Source of the DNA: CAVVAL01 sp963742725
GTDB lineage: Bacteria; Actinomycetota; Actinomycetes; Mycobacteriales; Cryptosporangiaceae
Direction: 5' to 3'
Assembly: GCA_963742725.1 (NCBI GenBank)
Contig: CAVUMX010000004.1
Location: 806,001 to 870,000, forward strand
Length of the DNA: 64,000 bases
Within the stretch, counting starts at the first letter, position 1. Each line of letters starts with the position of its first letter. The translations under genes and the position numbers were made by a program. Of the stretch, positions 42,897 to 51,101 are shown one piece after another. The notes beneath the pieces are model-generated. The model did not search any database and had not been told where the DNA came from. It saw nothing but the letters and a program-made list of their open reading frames with translations.

Positions 42897-44719
42897 AGCG
42901 TCCTCCACCACGTGGCGCCGAACAGCATGGTGAGCGCGGCGGTCGCGGCCTTGCCGTACCCACACTGCCGCGCGCGCCGCCACGCCATCGGGATCTGCGC
43001 CGCGTGCACGACCACGCTGAGGAACGCGTCGATCCAGAACAGCGCCCACAGCGCCGGATGCCCGAACCCGACGACAACGCCGTACAGCAGGTAGAGCCAC
43101 CCGACGATCGGCACCAGCCTGGGCAGCAGCGACGGCGCGGGTCCGAGCCGCGCGGCGGCCCACCCCGCCAGCTCCTCGCGGCCGATCTTCGCGTTGTGCC
43201 GGATGTCGACCGGGAACGAGGGACGGAACAGGAACACCTCGATCCGCTCGGTCTGCTCGCGCCACGCGGCGAGCGCCCGCAGCTCCCGCTCGATCCGTGG
43301 CCAGTCCTCCGGCCTGGTCCCCGGCCGCGGCTCGACGCACAGCGCCGGCTGCTGCCGCCCCGGCGGGCCGATGCCGACGAGAGCCGTGCGGTTCACGTCC
43401 GGATGAGCGTTGAAAATCCCTTCGCACCGGACGGTGTGCAGCGTGCCGAAAGCCGTCCTGACCCGTTGTGACCGGCGACCGGCGAACCAGAGGCGCCCGC
43501 TGTCGTCGAGGTGCCCGAGGTCGCCGGTGCGGTGCCAGGTGCGGTCGCCGGCGACGATCTTGCCGTCGACGTTCGCCGACGCGGGCGCGTGGTACCGGGG
43601 GCTCACGCTCGGGCCGGCGATCACGATCTCGCCGACGTCACCGGGCTTGACCAGCAGCTCGTCGCTCCACTGTGGCACGGGCCGGTCGGTGACCTGGACG
43701 ATCCGCACGTCGATGCCGTCGACCGGCGCCCCGACGCACGTCCCGTCGCCGGCGCGGGTGCCTTCGCTGGTGTCGTCCAGGATCTCGCCCGAGGTGATCG
43801 AGGCGATCGGCAACGCCTCGGTGGCGCCGTACGTCACGTAGAAGCCGGGGACGAGCGGGTGGACGGCCCGCACGATGTCCTCGCTCACCGGCGCGCCGCC
43901 GCTGACGAGGGCGCGCATCGTCGGCAGTGGACGGCCCAGTTCACCGAGGCGGCGCAGCAGGGCGGGGGAGGCGAACATGGCGGTGGCGCCGTACTGCTCG
44001 ACGGCGTCGGCGATCAGCGCGGGGTCGGCCTGGGCGATCCGGGTCGGGTCGACGTCCGGGAGGACCGCCGTCCCGCCGAGCATCAGGTCGAAGATGCCGA
44101 ACAGCGGAAGCGTGACGACGGAGACGCCGTCCGGGCCGAGCCCGTGCGCGGCGGCGGCCTGCGCCAGCATCGCGTCGAGCATGCCGTGGGTGTACTCGAC
44201 GGCCTTGGCCGGTCCGGTGCTGCCGGTGGTGAAGCTGATGACGAGCAGATCGTCGGGCCCCGCCTCGGCCGGCGGGTACACGCCGGCGTCAGGCACCCGG
44301 CCCGGGCGGACGACGACACTCGTTCTGAGCCCCCGGAACGCCAGCCGGACTGCGTGCGCGAGCGGGATGCCGACGAACGCCTCGGCGCCGGCCGTCCGGT
44401 AGCAGTGCAGCATCCGCCGCACGCCCATGCCCGGATCGACGACGATCGGCACCGCGCCGATCTTGAACAGTCCGAACAGGACGCTGAACAGGTCCGGACC
44501 GGGCTTGAGCATCAGGATCGTTTTCGTGCCGGCGCCGATGCCGCGCCGGGCGAACTCGGCGGCGTGGGCGTCGGACGCGCGGTCCAGCTCGCCGTAGGTC
44601 ATCGTCCCGCCGGGGTACGCGAGCGCGGTTTTCGCCGGGTCATACGTGCCCAGGACGTCGGCGATCGAGGGACGGGCCTCGGCGATCGGGAGGCGGGTAC
44701 CGGCGCGGCGGGCGGTCAT
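42893..44719 (-). CDS. OleC/LstC-like beta-lactone-forming AMP ligase with C-terminal membrane extension
   Basis: A 608-residue ANL-superfamily enzyme. The P-loop is FTTGSTGPAKAVEYTHG at about 163-179. The family traits continue with ALVSGGAPVSEDIVRAV, YVTYGATEALPIASI, and HRTGDLGHLDDSGRLWFAGR. This is the OleC (fatty-acid-CoA-ligase-like) branch, which adenylates a beta-hydroxy acid and closes the beta-lactone ring. The N- and C-terminal AMP-ligase parts end near 525; the last 80 residues contain two or three hydrophobic stretches (VGWLYLLYGVVVGFG, ALWALFWIDAFLSVVVHAAQ), which would tie it to the membrane. ATG overlaps the stop of the preceding gene (ATGA). Confidence 0.9.
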   Translation of the reverse strand: MTARRAGTRLPIAEARPSIADVLGTYDPAKTALAYPGGTMTYGELDRASDAHAAEFARRGIGAGTKTILMLKPGPDLFSVLFGLFKIGAVPIVVDPGMGVRRMLHCYRTAGAEAFVGIPLAHAVRLAFRGLRTSVVVRPGRVPDAGVYPPAEAGPDDLLVISFTTGSTGPAKAVEYTHGMLDAMLAQAAAAHGLGPDGVSVVTLPLFGIFDLMLGGTAVLPDVDPTRIAQADPALIADAVEQYGATAMFASPALLRRLGELGRPLPTMRALVSGGAPVSEDIVRAVHPLVPGFYVTYGATEALPIASITSGEILDDTSEGTRAGDGTCVGAPVDGIDVRIVQVTDRPVPQWSDELLVKPGDVGEIVIAGPSVSPRYHAPASANVDGKIVAGDRTWHRTGDLGHLDDSGRLWFAGRRSQRVRTAFGTLHTVRCEGIFNAHPDVNRTALVGIGPPGRQQPALCVEPRPGTRPEDWPRIERELRALAAWREQTERIEVFLFRPSFPVDIRHNAKIGREELAGWAAARLGPAPSLLPRLVPIVGWLYLLYGVVVGFGHPALWALFWIDAFLSVVVHAAQIPMAWRRARQCGYGKAATAALTMLFGATWWRTL

Positions 44720-45630
44720 CGGCTCGCGGCAGCGACGTCGACGCGCGGCCGGTACGCGACGCAGACGGCGCTGAGACCGGCGCCGGCCGCCGCGAACAGC
44801 ACGTCGTCGTACTGCTCGATCAGCCCGGCGGCCACGGCCTGGTGGTAGCCGACGATCAGCGCGGACGAGTGCGGATCGCCGTCCACCCCGGCCACGGTCA
44901 CGGCGGCGGCACCGGTCCGTCGGGCGACGTCGGCGGCGAAGTCGGGGGTGGGCTGGGACGTGACCAGCAACGTCCGGGCCAGGTCGAGCCCGTCGGCGGC
45001 GGCGTAGTCCCGGACGGAGGTGGCGAGCAGTTCAGCCAGGCGTTCGGTGTAGTCGTTGTCCCGTTCGACGGTGATCTGGTGCCGGCCGGCGTTCTCCATG
45101 ACGGTCAGGTCGATGTAGCCCTCCAGTCCGGGCGAGCCTGTGCTGGTCGTGGTGTGGAGCCGGCCGAAGCCGGGTTCCCACGAGCGTTCCAGCAGCATCG
45201 CGGCGCCGAGCGTGGCGTACGGGAACGACGACCCGGCCGGATGCGGCGTGCCGTCCGTGGACGGATGGGCGTCGCCGGACACGACGAGCACGTACTCGGC
45301 GCTGCCGGTCTCCAGGAACGAGCCGGCGACCTGGACGGCGTTGAGCGCGCCGCACGCCCCGTTCATGAGGTCGAACGAGAAGCCGGCCTTCGGCGACGGG
45401 TCCCGGACGAAGTCGAGGTTGATCCCGACCTCTTTCTGGATGAGCGCCGACATGGCGGGTTCGGCCATGTTCGCGTCCCGGTAGACGCCGACGTTGACGA
45501 GCAGATCGACCTGGTCGGGACGGACACCGGCCTGCTCCAGGCACGCCGTGGCCGCCGCCGACGCGTGCGCGATCGAGCCGCGGACGGTCTCGTCGGTGCT
45601 GACGGCGGTGGCTCGGATGGCGGTACCCAC
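44716..45630 (-). CDS. KASIII-like condensing enzyme partner, LstB-like
   Basis: A 304-residue thiolase-fold protein paired with the next condensing enzyme upstream. Cys93 is present in FDLMNGACGALNAVQ. The usual catalytic His is replaced (LLVTSQPTPDF, Gln226 at that place) and the usual GNxSS Asn is GDPHSS, so the normal triad is incomplete. In lipstatin the two OleA homologues LstA and LstB form a heterodimer with divided roles; the same is inferred here. GTG at 45630 is one base after the TGA of the first enzyme. Confidence 0.88.
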   Translation of the reverse strand: MGTAIRATAVSTDETVRGSIAHASAAATACLEQAGVRPDQVDLLVNVGVYRDANMAEPAMSALIQKEVGINLDFVRDPSPKAGFSFDLMNGACGALNAVQVAGSFLETGSAEYVLVVSGDAHPSTDGTPHPAGSSFPYATLGAAMLLERSWEPGFGRLHTTTSTGSPGLEGYIDLTVMENAGRHQITVERDNDYTERLAELLATSVRDYAAADGLDLARTLLVTSQPTPDFAADVARRTGAAAVTVAGVDGDPHSSALIVGYHQAVAAGLIEQYDDVLFAAAGAGLSAVCVAYRPRVDVAAASR

Positions 45631-45631
45631 G

Positions 45632-46672
45632 TCAGGCCTCCAGCGAAGGGATCGTGGCGGACAGGCAGCCGGTGACGACGCCGGACGCGGCGGGTACCAG
45701 CAGGAACTTGCCGCCCGGGCGGCTCTTGAGGTGCTCATTGACGACGACGAAATGCGAGGTCGACGACGTGTTGCCGTACTCGGCGACGACCGCGAGCGAC
45801 TCCGGCATCGGCGTCTCGAACAGCTCCTCGCCGGACCGGCCGATCTTGGTGAGGAACCGGGTGCCGACCTGGTGGTGGACGACGTAGTCGAAGGCCTCGG
45901 CGGCGAAGTCCGTGCCGCGCTTGGCGAGGAACTGGCGCTGGAACGTCGGCCAGAGCTTGAGCCGTTCCTCTTTGTGCATCTGGTGGTTGTCCGTGTAGAG
46001 CGCGATGCCGCTGCCTCGGTCGCTCGGCATGCCGATGCACAGGTGCGAGTACTCGGAGCAGGTCATCAGCTCGACGTAGTGGATGCGGTCGTGCTCGCCC
46101 GGCGACTCGTCGAGGATCGCGGCGGCGCCCGAGTCGCCGACCGTCATCGAGCCGAACTGCGGGTCGTACGGGTGCTCGATCTCCCGGACGGCCGTGTCCG
46201 TGATCGCGGTGATCTGCTCGCCGCTCACGACGAGGCCGTTGCGGACGGCACCGGAGCGGATCATCCGATCCAGGATCTGCACGCCCGTGAGCATCCCGGC
46301 GCAGGCGTTCGACACGTCGAAGTGGATCGCGCGGGCGGCGCCGAGGTCCTGGGCGAGCATCAACGCGAAGGACGGCTCGAAGTAGAACCGGTCGGGGCCG
46401 CGGAAGCGGGTGATCGACGCCGAGATGACGATGTCGAGGTCGGCGGCGTCGTACCGGGAGCGGGCCAGCGCGTCCTGGGCCGCGCGTAACGCCAGCGCGT
46501 ACGAGTCCTCATAGGACTCCGCCCGCTTGTCGTGCACACGGCGGTTGCGGATCCCGGTCAGGTCCTCCAGGTCGAACGGGGGAGCGTTGCGCATCTGTGC
46601 GACCAGCTCGGCCGTGGAGGTGATCGTGGCGGGCAGGTAGGCGCCGATGGATTCGAAGCGGGTGTGCGTCAT
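45632..46672 (-). CDS. KASIII/OleA-like condensing enzyme, LstA-like, first gene of the operon
   Basis: A 346-residue beta-ketoacyl synthase III homologue with the full triad visible: Cys124 in FDVSNACAGMLTG, His267 in VVHHQVG and Asn301 in EYGNTSSTSHF. OleA-type members join two acyl-CoA chains head to head by a non-decarboxylating Claisen reaction, giving an alpha-alkyl beta-keto acid. Length and overall order fit this group. The ATG at 46672 has GGGGAA upstream; an ATG further upstream is less likely. It starts the five-gene cluster and is divergent from the TetR gene, whose product probably controls it. Confidence 0.9.
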   Translation of the reverse strand: MTHTRFESIGAYLPATITSTAELVAQMRNAPPFDLEDLTGIRNRRVHDKRAESYEDSYALALRAAQDALARSRYDAADLDIVISASITRFRGPDRFYFEPSFALMLAQDLGAARAIHFDVSNACAGMLTGVQILDRMIRSGAVRNGLVVSGEQITAITDTAVREIEHPYDPQFGSMTVGDSGAAAILDESPGEHDRIHYVELMTCSEYSHLCIGMPSDRGSGIALYTDNHQMHKEERLKLWPTFQRQFLAKRGTDFAAEAFDYVVHHQVGTRFLTKIGRSGEELFETPMPESLAVVAEYGNTSSTSHFVVVNEHLKSRPGGKFLLVPAASGVVTGCLSATIPSLEA

Positions 46673-46762
46673 CGTTGGCCGTTCCCCGTGGCTAAGTAGA
46701 CCGACCGGCATAGTTATACGTAGGCTCCCTGACACCGTCAACGGCGACTGAAGAGTGGACCC
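46673..46762. promoter_or_regulatory. Divergent promoter region between the beta-lactone operon and tetR
   Basis: Ninety bases contain both starts. An AT-rich CATAGTTATACGTAG patch is a likely -10 area for either direction. TAGACC beside it resembles the half-site known for LmrA/YxaF-type TetR repressors, but no full palindrome was found. Confidence 0.45.
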
Positions 46763-47371
46763 GTGGCCAGACCAAGGTCGGATTCGCGTCACCGGATCAT
46801 CGCGAGCGCCCGCACACTGCTGCGGCGGCAGGGCTATCACGGCACCGGCCTCGCCCAGATCATCGAACACAGCGGCGCCCCGCGCGGCTCCGTCTACTTC
46901 CTCTTCCCGGGCGGGAAGGAGCAGGTCGCGGCCGAAGCCGTCAGCGCCTCCGCCGCCGATCTCGCCGCCCTCATCGAGCGCACCCGGGCGGGCAGCGACA
47001 CGGCCCGCGCGTGGGTGTCCACAATGGCCGAGCACTTCGCCGGCGAGCTACACGGATCCGGGTTCACCGAGGGGCTTCCGGTGACGATGATCACGCTCGA
47101 TTCCGTTCCCGGGTCAACTACTTTGACGGCCGCCTGCCGGGCCGCCTACGACACGTGGCTCGCGGCCCTCGTCGACGGGCTCGTCGGGTTCGGCGTCCCG
47201 GCCGGCGAGGCGCCCGCGCTGGCGAAGCTCATGCTCTCCGGACTGGAAGGCGCCGCGATCCTGTGCCGCGTCTACTCGTCGACCGCCCCGTTGGACGACG
47301 TCGTCAGCCTCGTCCTGGGGTTGCTCCCGGTGCCGGTCGGTTCCGTGGACCGTCCAGACGGTCACGGCTAG
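46763..47371 (+). CDS. TetR-family regulator, LmrA/YxaF type
   Basis: A 202-residue repressor. The N-terminal HTH reads RHRIIASARTLLRRQGYHGT and then GLAQIIEHSGAPRGSVYFLF, PGGKEQVAAEAV, the pattern of LmrA/YxaF-like TetR proteins. The C-terminal ligand domain (about 60-195) is helical. GTG at 46763 is the only sensible start. It is divergent from the beta-lactone operon, the most likely target; the ligand might be a pathway product. Its last 258 bases are also covered antisense by the end of the CopD-like gene. Confidence 0.9.
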   Translation: MARPRSDSRHRIIASARTLLRRQGYHGTGLAQIIEHSGAPRGSVYFLFPGGKEQVAAEAVSASAADLAALIERTRAGSDTARAWVSTMAEHFAGELHGSGFTEGLPVTMITLDSVPGSTTLTAACRAAYDTWLAALVDGLVGFGVPAGEAPALAKLMLSGLEGAAILCRVYSSTAPLDDVVSLVLGLLPVPVGSVDRPDGHG

Positions 47372-49012
47372 CAGCGCCGTCGCCGCCAGCCACACCGGCG
47401 CCTGGTCGAGCACCGGCGTCTCGTGGGCCAGTCCGAGGACGAGCAGCAGCGTGAGCAGTCCGGCGGACCCGAGCTGGACAAGCCGCACCGGACGCGGCGC
47501 GCCGGGCTGGTAGTACAGCCAGCCGATCAGCAGCGCGGCGGCGAACGAGCTGACGTGCCCGGCATGCGACCGCAGCGAGACGGTGTAGAGCGCGCTGGCG
47601 TACATGCCGTACATCGCCGCCGCGTACAGCACCAGGATCCCGACCGGATGCAGTGCCGCCAGACGCCCGGCGAGGCCGTGCGGTGCCGCCAGACGCCCGG
47701 CGAGGCCGTGCGGTGCCGCCGGACGCCCGGCGAGGCCGTGCGGGCGCTTGATGAGGCGCTCCGCGCGGCCCAGCGCGAGCAGGATCGGCGCCACCACGAC
47801 GATCCCGACATGCTGCACCTTCTCGACCAGCAGGAACGTGTGGTCGACGGCGCGGGCCAGCTGGAGGTCGGTAGAGGCGCAGACCACGAGCCAGCCGGCG
47901 ATCCAGGCCGCCGTCCGGGCGGGGGGCCAACCGCCGTGGCGCCGCGCGGCTACCAGGTAGGCGGCGATGGCGGCCCCGGCCAGGGTGAGGAACAAGGGAT
48001 CGGGGAGCCAGGCGAGGACCGTCCGCGCGGGTGTGCGGATCAGGGCGGCGGCATGCGGATCGTCCGGGGGAGCGGTGCGGGCCAGCCCGGCGGCCAACCC
48101 GATCGCCGCCGCCATGAGCAGCACCTCGACGAACGCGACCCGCAGGAACGCGCGCGGCCGGCCGGCGTCCAGGGCGGGGATCGAGCGGCGCCGGTGCCAC
48201 CATCCGAACACCGCGAGCCCGGCCAGCGCGGCCGTCTTGGCAAGAACGACAACCCCGTAGGCGGACGTGAACTGAGCCCACTCGCTGAGCCGGAGCGCGG
48301 CGCTGGCCAGGCCGCTCGCGGCGACCGCGCCGAAGCACCACAGCGCCAGCCGGGAGAACGTGCGGACGGCCAGGGCGGCCTGGGTCCGTCCGAGCACCAG
48401 GGCGACGAGCCCGCCCGTCCACAGCACCGCGCCGACGACGTGCAGGATCATCAGCGACACGGCGAGCTGATGGTTCGCGGCGCCGGCGGCGTGCCCGCTG
48501 AACGCGGGCGGCAGGCTGGCGATCACGCCGACGGCCAGAGCCACCGTCGCGCCGGTCGGCGTCCGTACGAACCAGCAGGCCACAGCCAGGACGGTCGTCA
48601 ACACGAGGACGGTCGTCAGCCCGCGCCCGTAGTCCAGCGTGGTCGCCAGCATCACGAGGTCGTCCGCGCCGACCTCGGTCACGGGGATGGCGAGCAGGTC
48701 GGCGATCGTCAGGGCCATCGTCGCGACGGCGGCCGCACCCCAGCCGGCGGCGCCGAACGCGGCCCGGCGCAGGTGCGACCTGAACGCCGTCCCCGGCGAG
48801 AAGAACGCGGCGGCGAGCAGGCAGCCGACCGTCACCACCGCCGCCAGCTGCATCGCCAGCTTCGCGAGCGGCAGCAGCCAGGGGGTGGCGCCGAGGTCGG
48901 CGCCGAACGCGCCCGCGCGTGCCGCTTCGATCGAGCCTCCCCAGGCCAGGACGGCGAGGCACGCTCCGGCGGCGATCAGCCCGAGCGCGACCGGCAGCAC
49001 CCGGCGGGGCAC
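47114..49012 (-). CDS. CopD/CtaG-like copper membrane protein
   Basis: A 632-residue inner-membrane protein combining a CopD domain and a cytochrome-c-oxidase-assembly (CtaG/DUF2243-type) domain, as often seen after copC in actinobacteria. About fourteen hydrophobic segments are visible. The CopD half has GHAAGAANHQLAVSLMILHV and GAVLWTGGLVALV with histidines that could bind copper. The CtaG half contains DHTFLLVEKVQHVGIVVVAP and LRSHAGHVSS. A three-fold 30-base tandem repeat lengthens one loop. The last 86 residues are hydrophilic, low in family resemblance and antisense to tetR. GTG overlaps the copC stop. It likely imports or handles Cu(I) for oxidase assembly. Confidence 0.85.
   Translation of the reverse strand: MPRRVLPVALGLIAAGACLAVLAWGGSIEAARAGAFGADLGATPWLLPLAKLAMQLAAVVTVGCLLAAAFFSPGTAFRSHLRRAAFGAAGWGAAAVATMALTIADLLAIPVTEVGADDLVMLATTLDYGRGLTTVLVLTTVLAVACWFVRTPTGATVALAVGVIASLPPAFSGHAAGAANHQLAVSLMILHVVGAVLWTGGLVALVLGRTQAALAVRTFSRLALWCFGAVAASGLASAALRLSEWAQFTSAYGVVVLAKTAALAGLAVFGWWHRRRSIPALDAGRPRAFLRVAFVEVLLMAAAIGLAAGLARTAPPDDPHAAALIRTPARTVLAWLPDPLFLTLAGAAIAAYLVAARRHGGWPPARTAAWIAGWLVVCASTDLQLARAVDHTFLLVEKVQHVGIVVVAPILLALGRAERLIKRPHGLAGRPAAPHGLAGRLAAPHGLAGRLAALHPVGILVLYAAAMYGMYASALYTVSLRSHAGHVSSFAAALLIGWLYYQPGAPRPVRLVQLGSAGLLTLLLVLGLAHETPVLDQAPVWLAATALLAVTVWTVHGTDRHREQPQDEADDVVQRGGRRVDAAQDRGAFQSGEHELRQRGRLAGRDAEPDEPVDEGREPRVVGGPAGGRQSS
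47654..47743. repeat. Three tandem 30-bp repeats in the CopD-like gene
   Basis: Three head-to-tail 30-base units, nearly identical, encode PHGLAGRPAA-like peptides in a loop of the membrane protein. The frame is kept; unit number may vary. Confidence 0.9.
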
Positions 49013-49578
49013 TAGTTCTTCCGTGAGGCCCGGGACCGCAGCGCGAGGGCGCCGCCGCCCAGTACGACGAGGCCGACGACGGCCAGCGCGTAGAGGATCC
49101 AGCCGTTCCCGGAGTCCTCCTCGGCGGCGACGTTCGTCGTCACGGGCTCGACGGGCGCCGCGGACGACGGCGCCGGCGACGGGCTCGGGGATTCGCTGGG
49201 CACGGGCAGGGTCGCCTTGAACGTGACCTTCCCGGACACCGGGTGGCCGTCCTTCGACACGACCCGGTACGACACGGTGTACGTGCCGCTGGCCGCGCCG
49301 GCGGCGAGCGGCTGGCTCACGACCTTGCCGGTGACGGTCGGCGTGCCGGCGGCGACGCTGGCGCCGTCAGGTCCGGTGGCGGCGATCTTCACGAACCGCG
49401 GATCGGCGGCCTCGGCGAACCTCAGCTCGACGGCCGGGGGCAGCGCGGTCAGCTGGTCGCCCTCGGTCGGGGTGCTGGACAGCAGCTCGTTGTGGGCCAG
49501 GGCCGGGGCGGCGGTCAGGGCCAGCATGGCCGGGACGGCGAGAGCGATGACAGCGCCTCGGATCCGTGCGGAAGGCAT
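49012..49578 (-). CDS. copC: CopC-domain copper-binding protein
   Basis: A 188-residue exported protein. A signal peptide ends at ALAHN, so the conserved copper-binding histidine is at the mature N-terminus (HNELLSSTPTEGD). The beta-sandwich CopC domain continues with AVELRFAEAADPRFVKI and the second histidine region VSKDGHPVSGKVTF. A Ser/Pro linker and a C-terminal membrane anchor (YALAVVGLVVLGGGALAL) with a basic tail follow. It delivers or binds copper outside the cell for the CopD-like partner, whose start overlaps this stop. Confidence 0.93.
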   Translation of the reverse strand: MPSARIRGAVIALAVPAMLALTAAPALAHNELLSSTPTEGDQLTALPPAVELRFAEAADPRFVKIAATGPDGASVAAGTPTVTGKVVSQPLAAGAASGTYTVSYRVVSKDGHPVSGKVTFKATLPVPSESPSPSPAPSSAAPVEPVTTNVAAEEDSGNGWILYALAVVGLVVLGGGALALRSRASRKN

Positions 49579-49704
49579 GGCGACTCCAGGGGTGGGGGAC
49601 CCGTCGGTAGGTCCCGTACCAGGGGATACGCGACGTGTCGGGTTGCGGTTCAGGAGTGATCCAGGTCACATCAGCACGAGAACCGTATCGAGGGGGGCGC
49701 CGTC

Positions 49705-50274
49705 TTGCTGAGTGTGAGACGCAAACACACCGCCGTGACCTCGGCGAACGAGGAGGAACTGGTACGCCGCGTGGCGCGCGGCGACCGGGAGGCCTTCGAC
49801 GAACTGTACCGGCGGACGTCGCCCTGGCTGGCGGTCCGGCTGCGCCGGCGCTGTTCGGACGACGACATCGTCGCCGAGGTCATGCAGGAGACGTACCTCG
49901 CCGTGTGGCGGGCCGCCGGAGCGTTCGCCGGCGCCAGCGTCGGCGGAAGCGCGGTCGGGTGGCTCTGGACGATCGCCGCCCGCCGCCTCATCGACGCGTT
50001 CCGCCGCCGGGCCAGGGTAGCCAACGTGCCGCCCGCGATGGCCCAGGCGGAGACCGTGCCCGGTGCGGACGAGGTGGCGCTGAACGCGATGGTCGGCGAC
50101 GACCTCGGCGACGCGCTGCGCCGGCTCGCGCCAGAACTACGGCAGGTGTTGCAGGCGACGGTGCTCGACGGGCTGACGGTCCGGGAAACCGCCGTGCTGC
50201 TCGGAGTACCCGAAGGAACAGTCAAGACGCGCGCCCGTCGGGCACGCATCGCGCTACGAGAGGCGCTGTCATGA
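49705..50274 (+). CDS. ECF-type RNA polymerase sigma factor
   Basis: A 189-residue sigma factor with regions 2 and 4 only. Region 2 is RGDREAFDELYRRTSPWLAV and DDIVAEVMQETYLAVWRAAG with the GWLWTIAARRLIDAFRRR promoter-binding end. Region 4 is ALRRLAPELRQVLQATVLDG and LTVRETAVLLGVPEGTVKTR. The TTG at 49705 has GAGGGGGG eight bases upstream; GTG codons at 49711 and 49735 are alternatives. The next gene overlaps its stop (ATGA) and encodes a zinc-finger membrane protein, the probable anti-sigma factor. Confidence 0.93.
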   Translation: MLSVRRKHTAVTSANEEELVRRVARGDREAFDELYRRTSPWLAVRLRRRCSDDDIVAEVMQETYLAVWRAAGAFAGASVGGSAVGWLWTIAARRLIDAFRRRARVANVPPAMAQAETVPGADEVALNAMVGDDLGDALRRLAPELRQVLQATVLDGLTVRETAVLLGVPEGTVKTRARRARIALREALS

Positions 50275-51080
50275 ACGGCAAGGGGGGCGGCGCGCACGCG
50301 CCGGACGAGCTGCTGGCGCGCTACGCGTCAGGGGACACGGCCATCGGCCCCGACGTCCTGTGGGCGCTCGAAGCCCATCTGGAGGACTGCGCGGCGTGCC
50401 GGTCCGGGCTCGTCCCGGACAGCGCGACCGTGGAGCTGCTCGACCGGGTCCGTACCGGTATCGATCTCGACCTGAACACCCCGGCCCGGCGCCGGATCCT
50501 GCCGCGGGGACTGCGGTGGACAGCGCCCACGTTTCTGCGCTGGACGGCGATCACGACACTGATGGTGCTGCTGGCCCTCCTGCTCGACCTCGTCGGCCAG
50601 TCGGTCGGCAAGGACGGGCCGCCGATGTTGCTCCTGCTGGCTCCCGTCGTGCCGCTGCTCGGCGTGGCGGCGGTGTGGGCACGCGGGACCGACCCCGCGT
50701 ACGAGCTGGTCGCCGCCACCCCACGCGCCGGCCTCTACCTGGTACTTCGCCGGACGCTGACCGTGCTGGCGGTGGTCGTCCCCGCGCTCGCGGCGGCCGG
50801 CCTGGCCGTCGGCGCGTCCCCGGCGCTCTGGCTGTTGCCGTGCCTGGCGTTCACGGCCGGCACGCTCGCGCTCGGCAGCGTGATCGGCGTGCCGCGCGCG
50901 GCGACCGTGCTCGCCGTCGCCTGGACCGCGGGCGTCATCGGCCCCGGACTGCTGACCAACGAGATGCCCGCCGTCCTGGCGCCGTCGACCGTGCCGGCAT
51001 GGGCGGCGCTGACCGTCGCTGTCGCCGTGGTCGTGGTGCTGCGTCGCGATACCTATACACAGCTCCCCAGCGGGCGCTGA
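50271..51080 (+). CDS. Putative anti-sigma factor, zinc-finger membrane protein
   Basis: A 269-residue protein. The N-terminus is a zf-HC2/ZAS-like finger (ALEAHLEDCAACRSG, with HxxxCxxC) that could hold the ECF sigma factor. The rest has about six hydrophobic segments (LMVLLALLLDLVGQSV, MLLLLAPVVPLLGVAAVWA and more), so it is a polytopic membrane protein, not the usual single-span anti-sigma. The ATG overlaps the sigma stop (ATGA), and the ABC ATPase follows 21 bases later. Its topology suggests it might sense events at the membrane linked to the exporter. That link is inferred. Confidence 0.85.
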   Translation: MNGKGGGAHAPDELLARYASGDTAIGPDVLWALEAHLEDCAACRSGLVPDSATVELLDRVRTGIDLDLNTPARRRILPRGLRWTAPTFLRWTAITTLMVLLALLLDLVGQSVGKDGPPMLLLLAPVVPLLGVAAVWARGTDPAYELVAATPRAGLYLVLRRTLTVLAVVVPALAAAGLAVGASPALWLLPCLAFTAGTLALGSVIGVPRAATVLAVAWTAGVIGPGLLTNEMPAVLAPSTVPAWAALTVAVAVVVVLRRDTYTQLPSGR

Positions 51081-51101
51081 ACCTTGAAGGAGAAGAACCG
51101 G

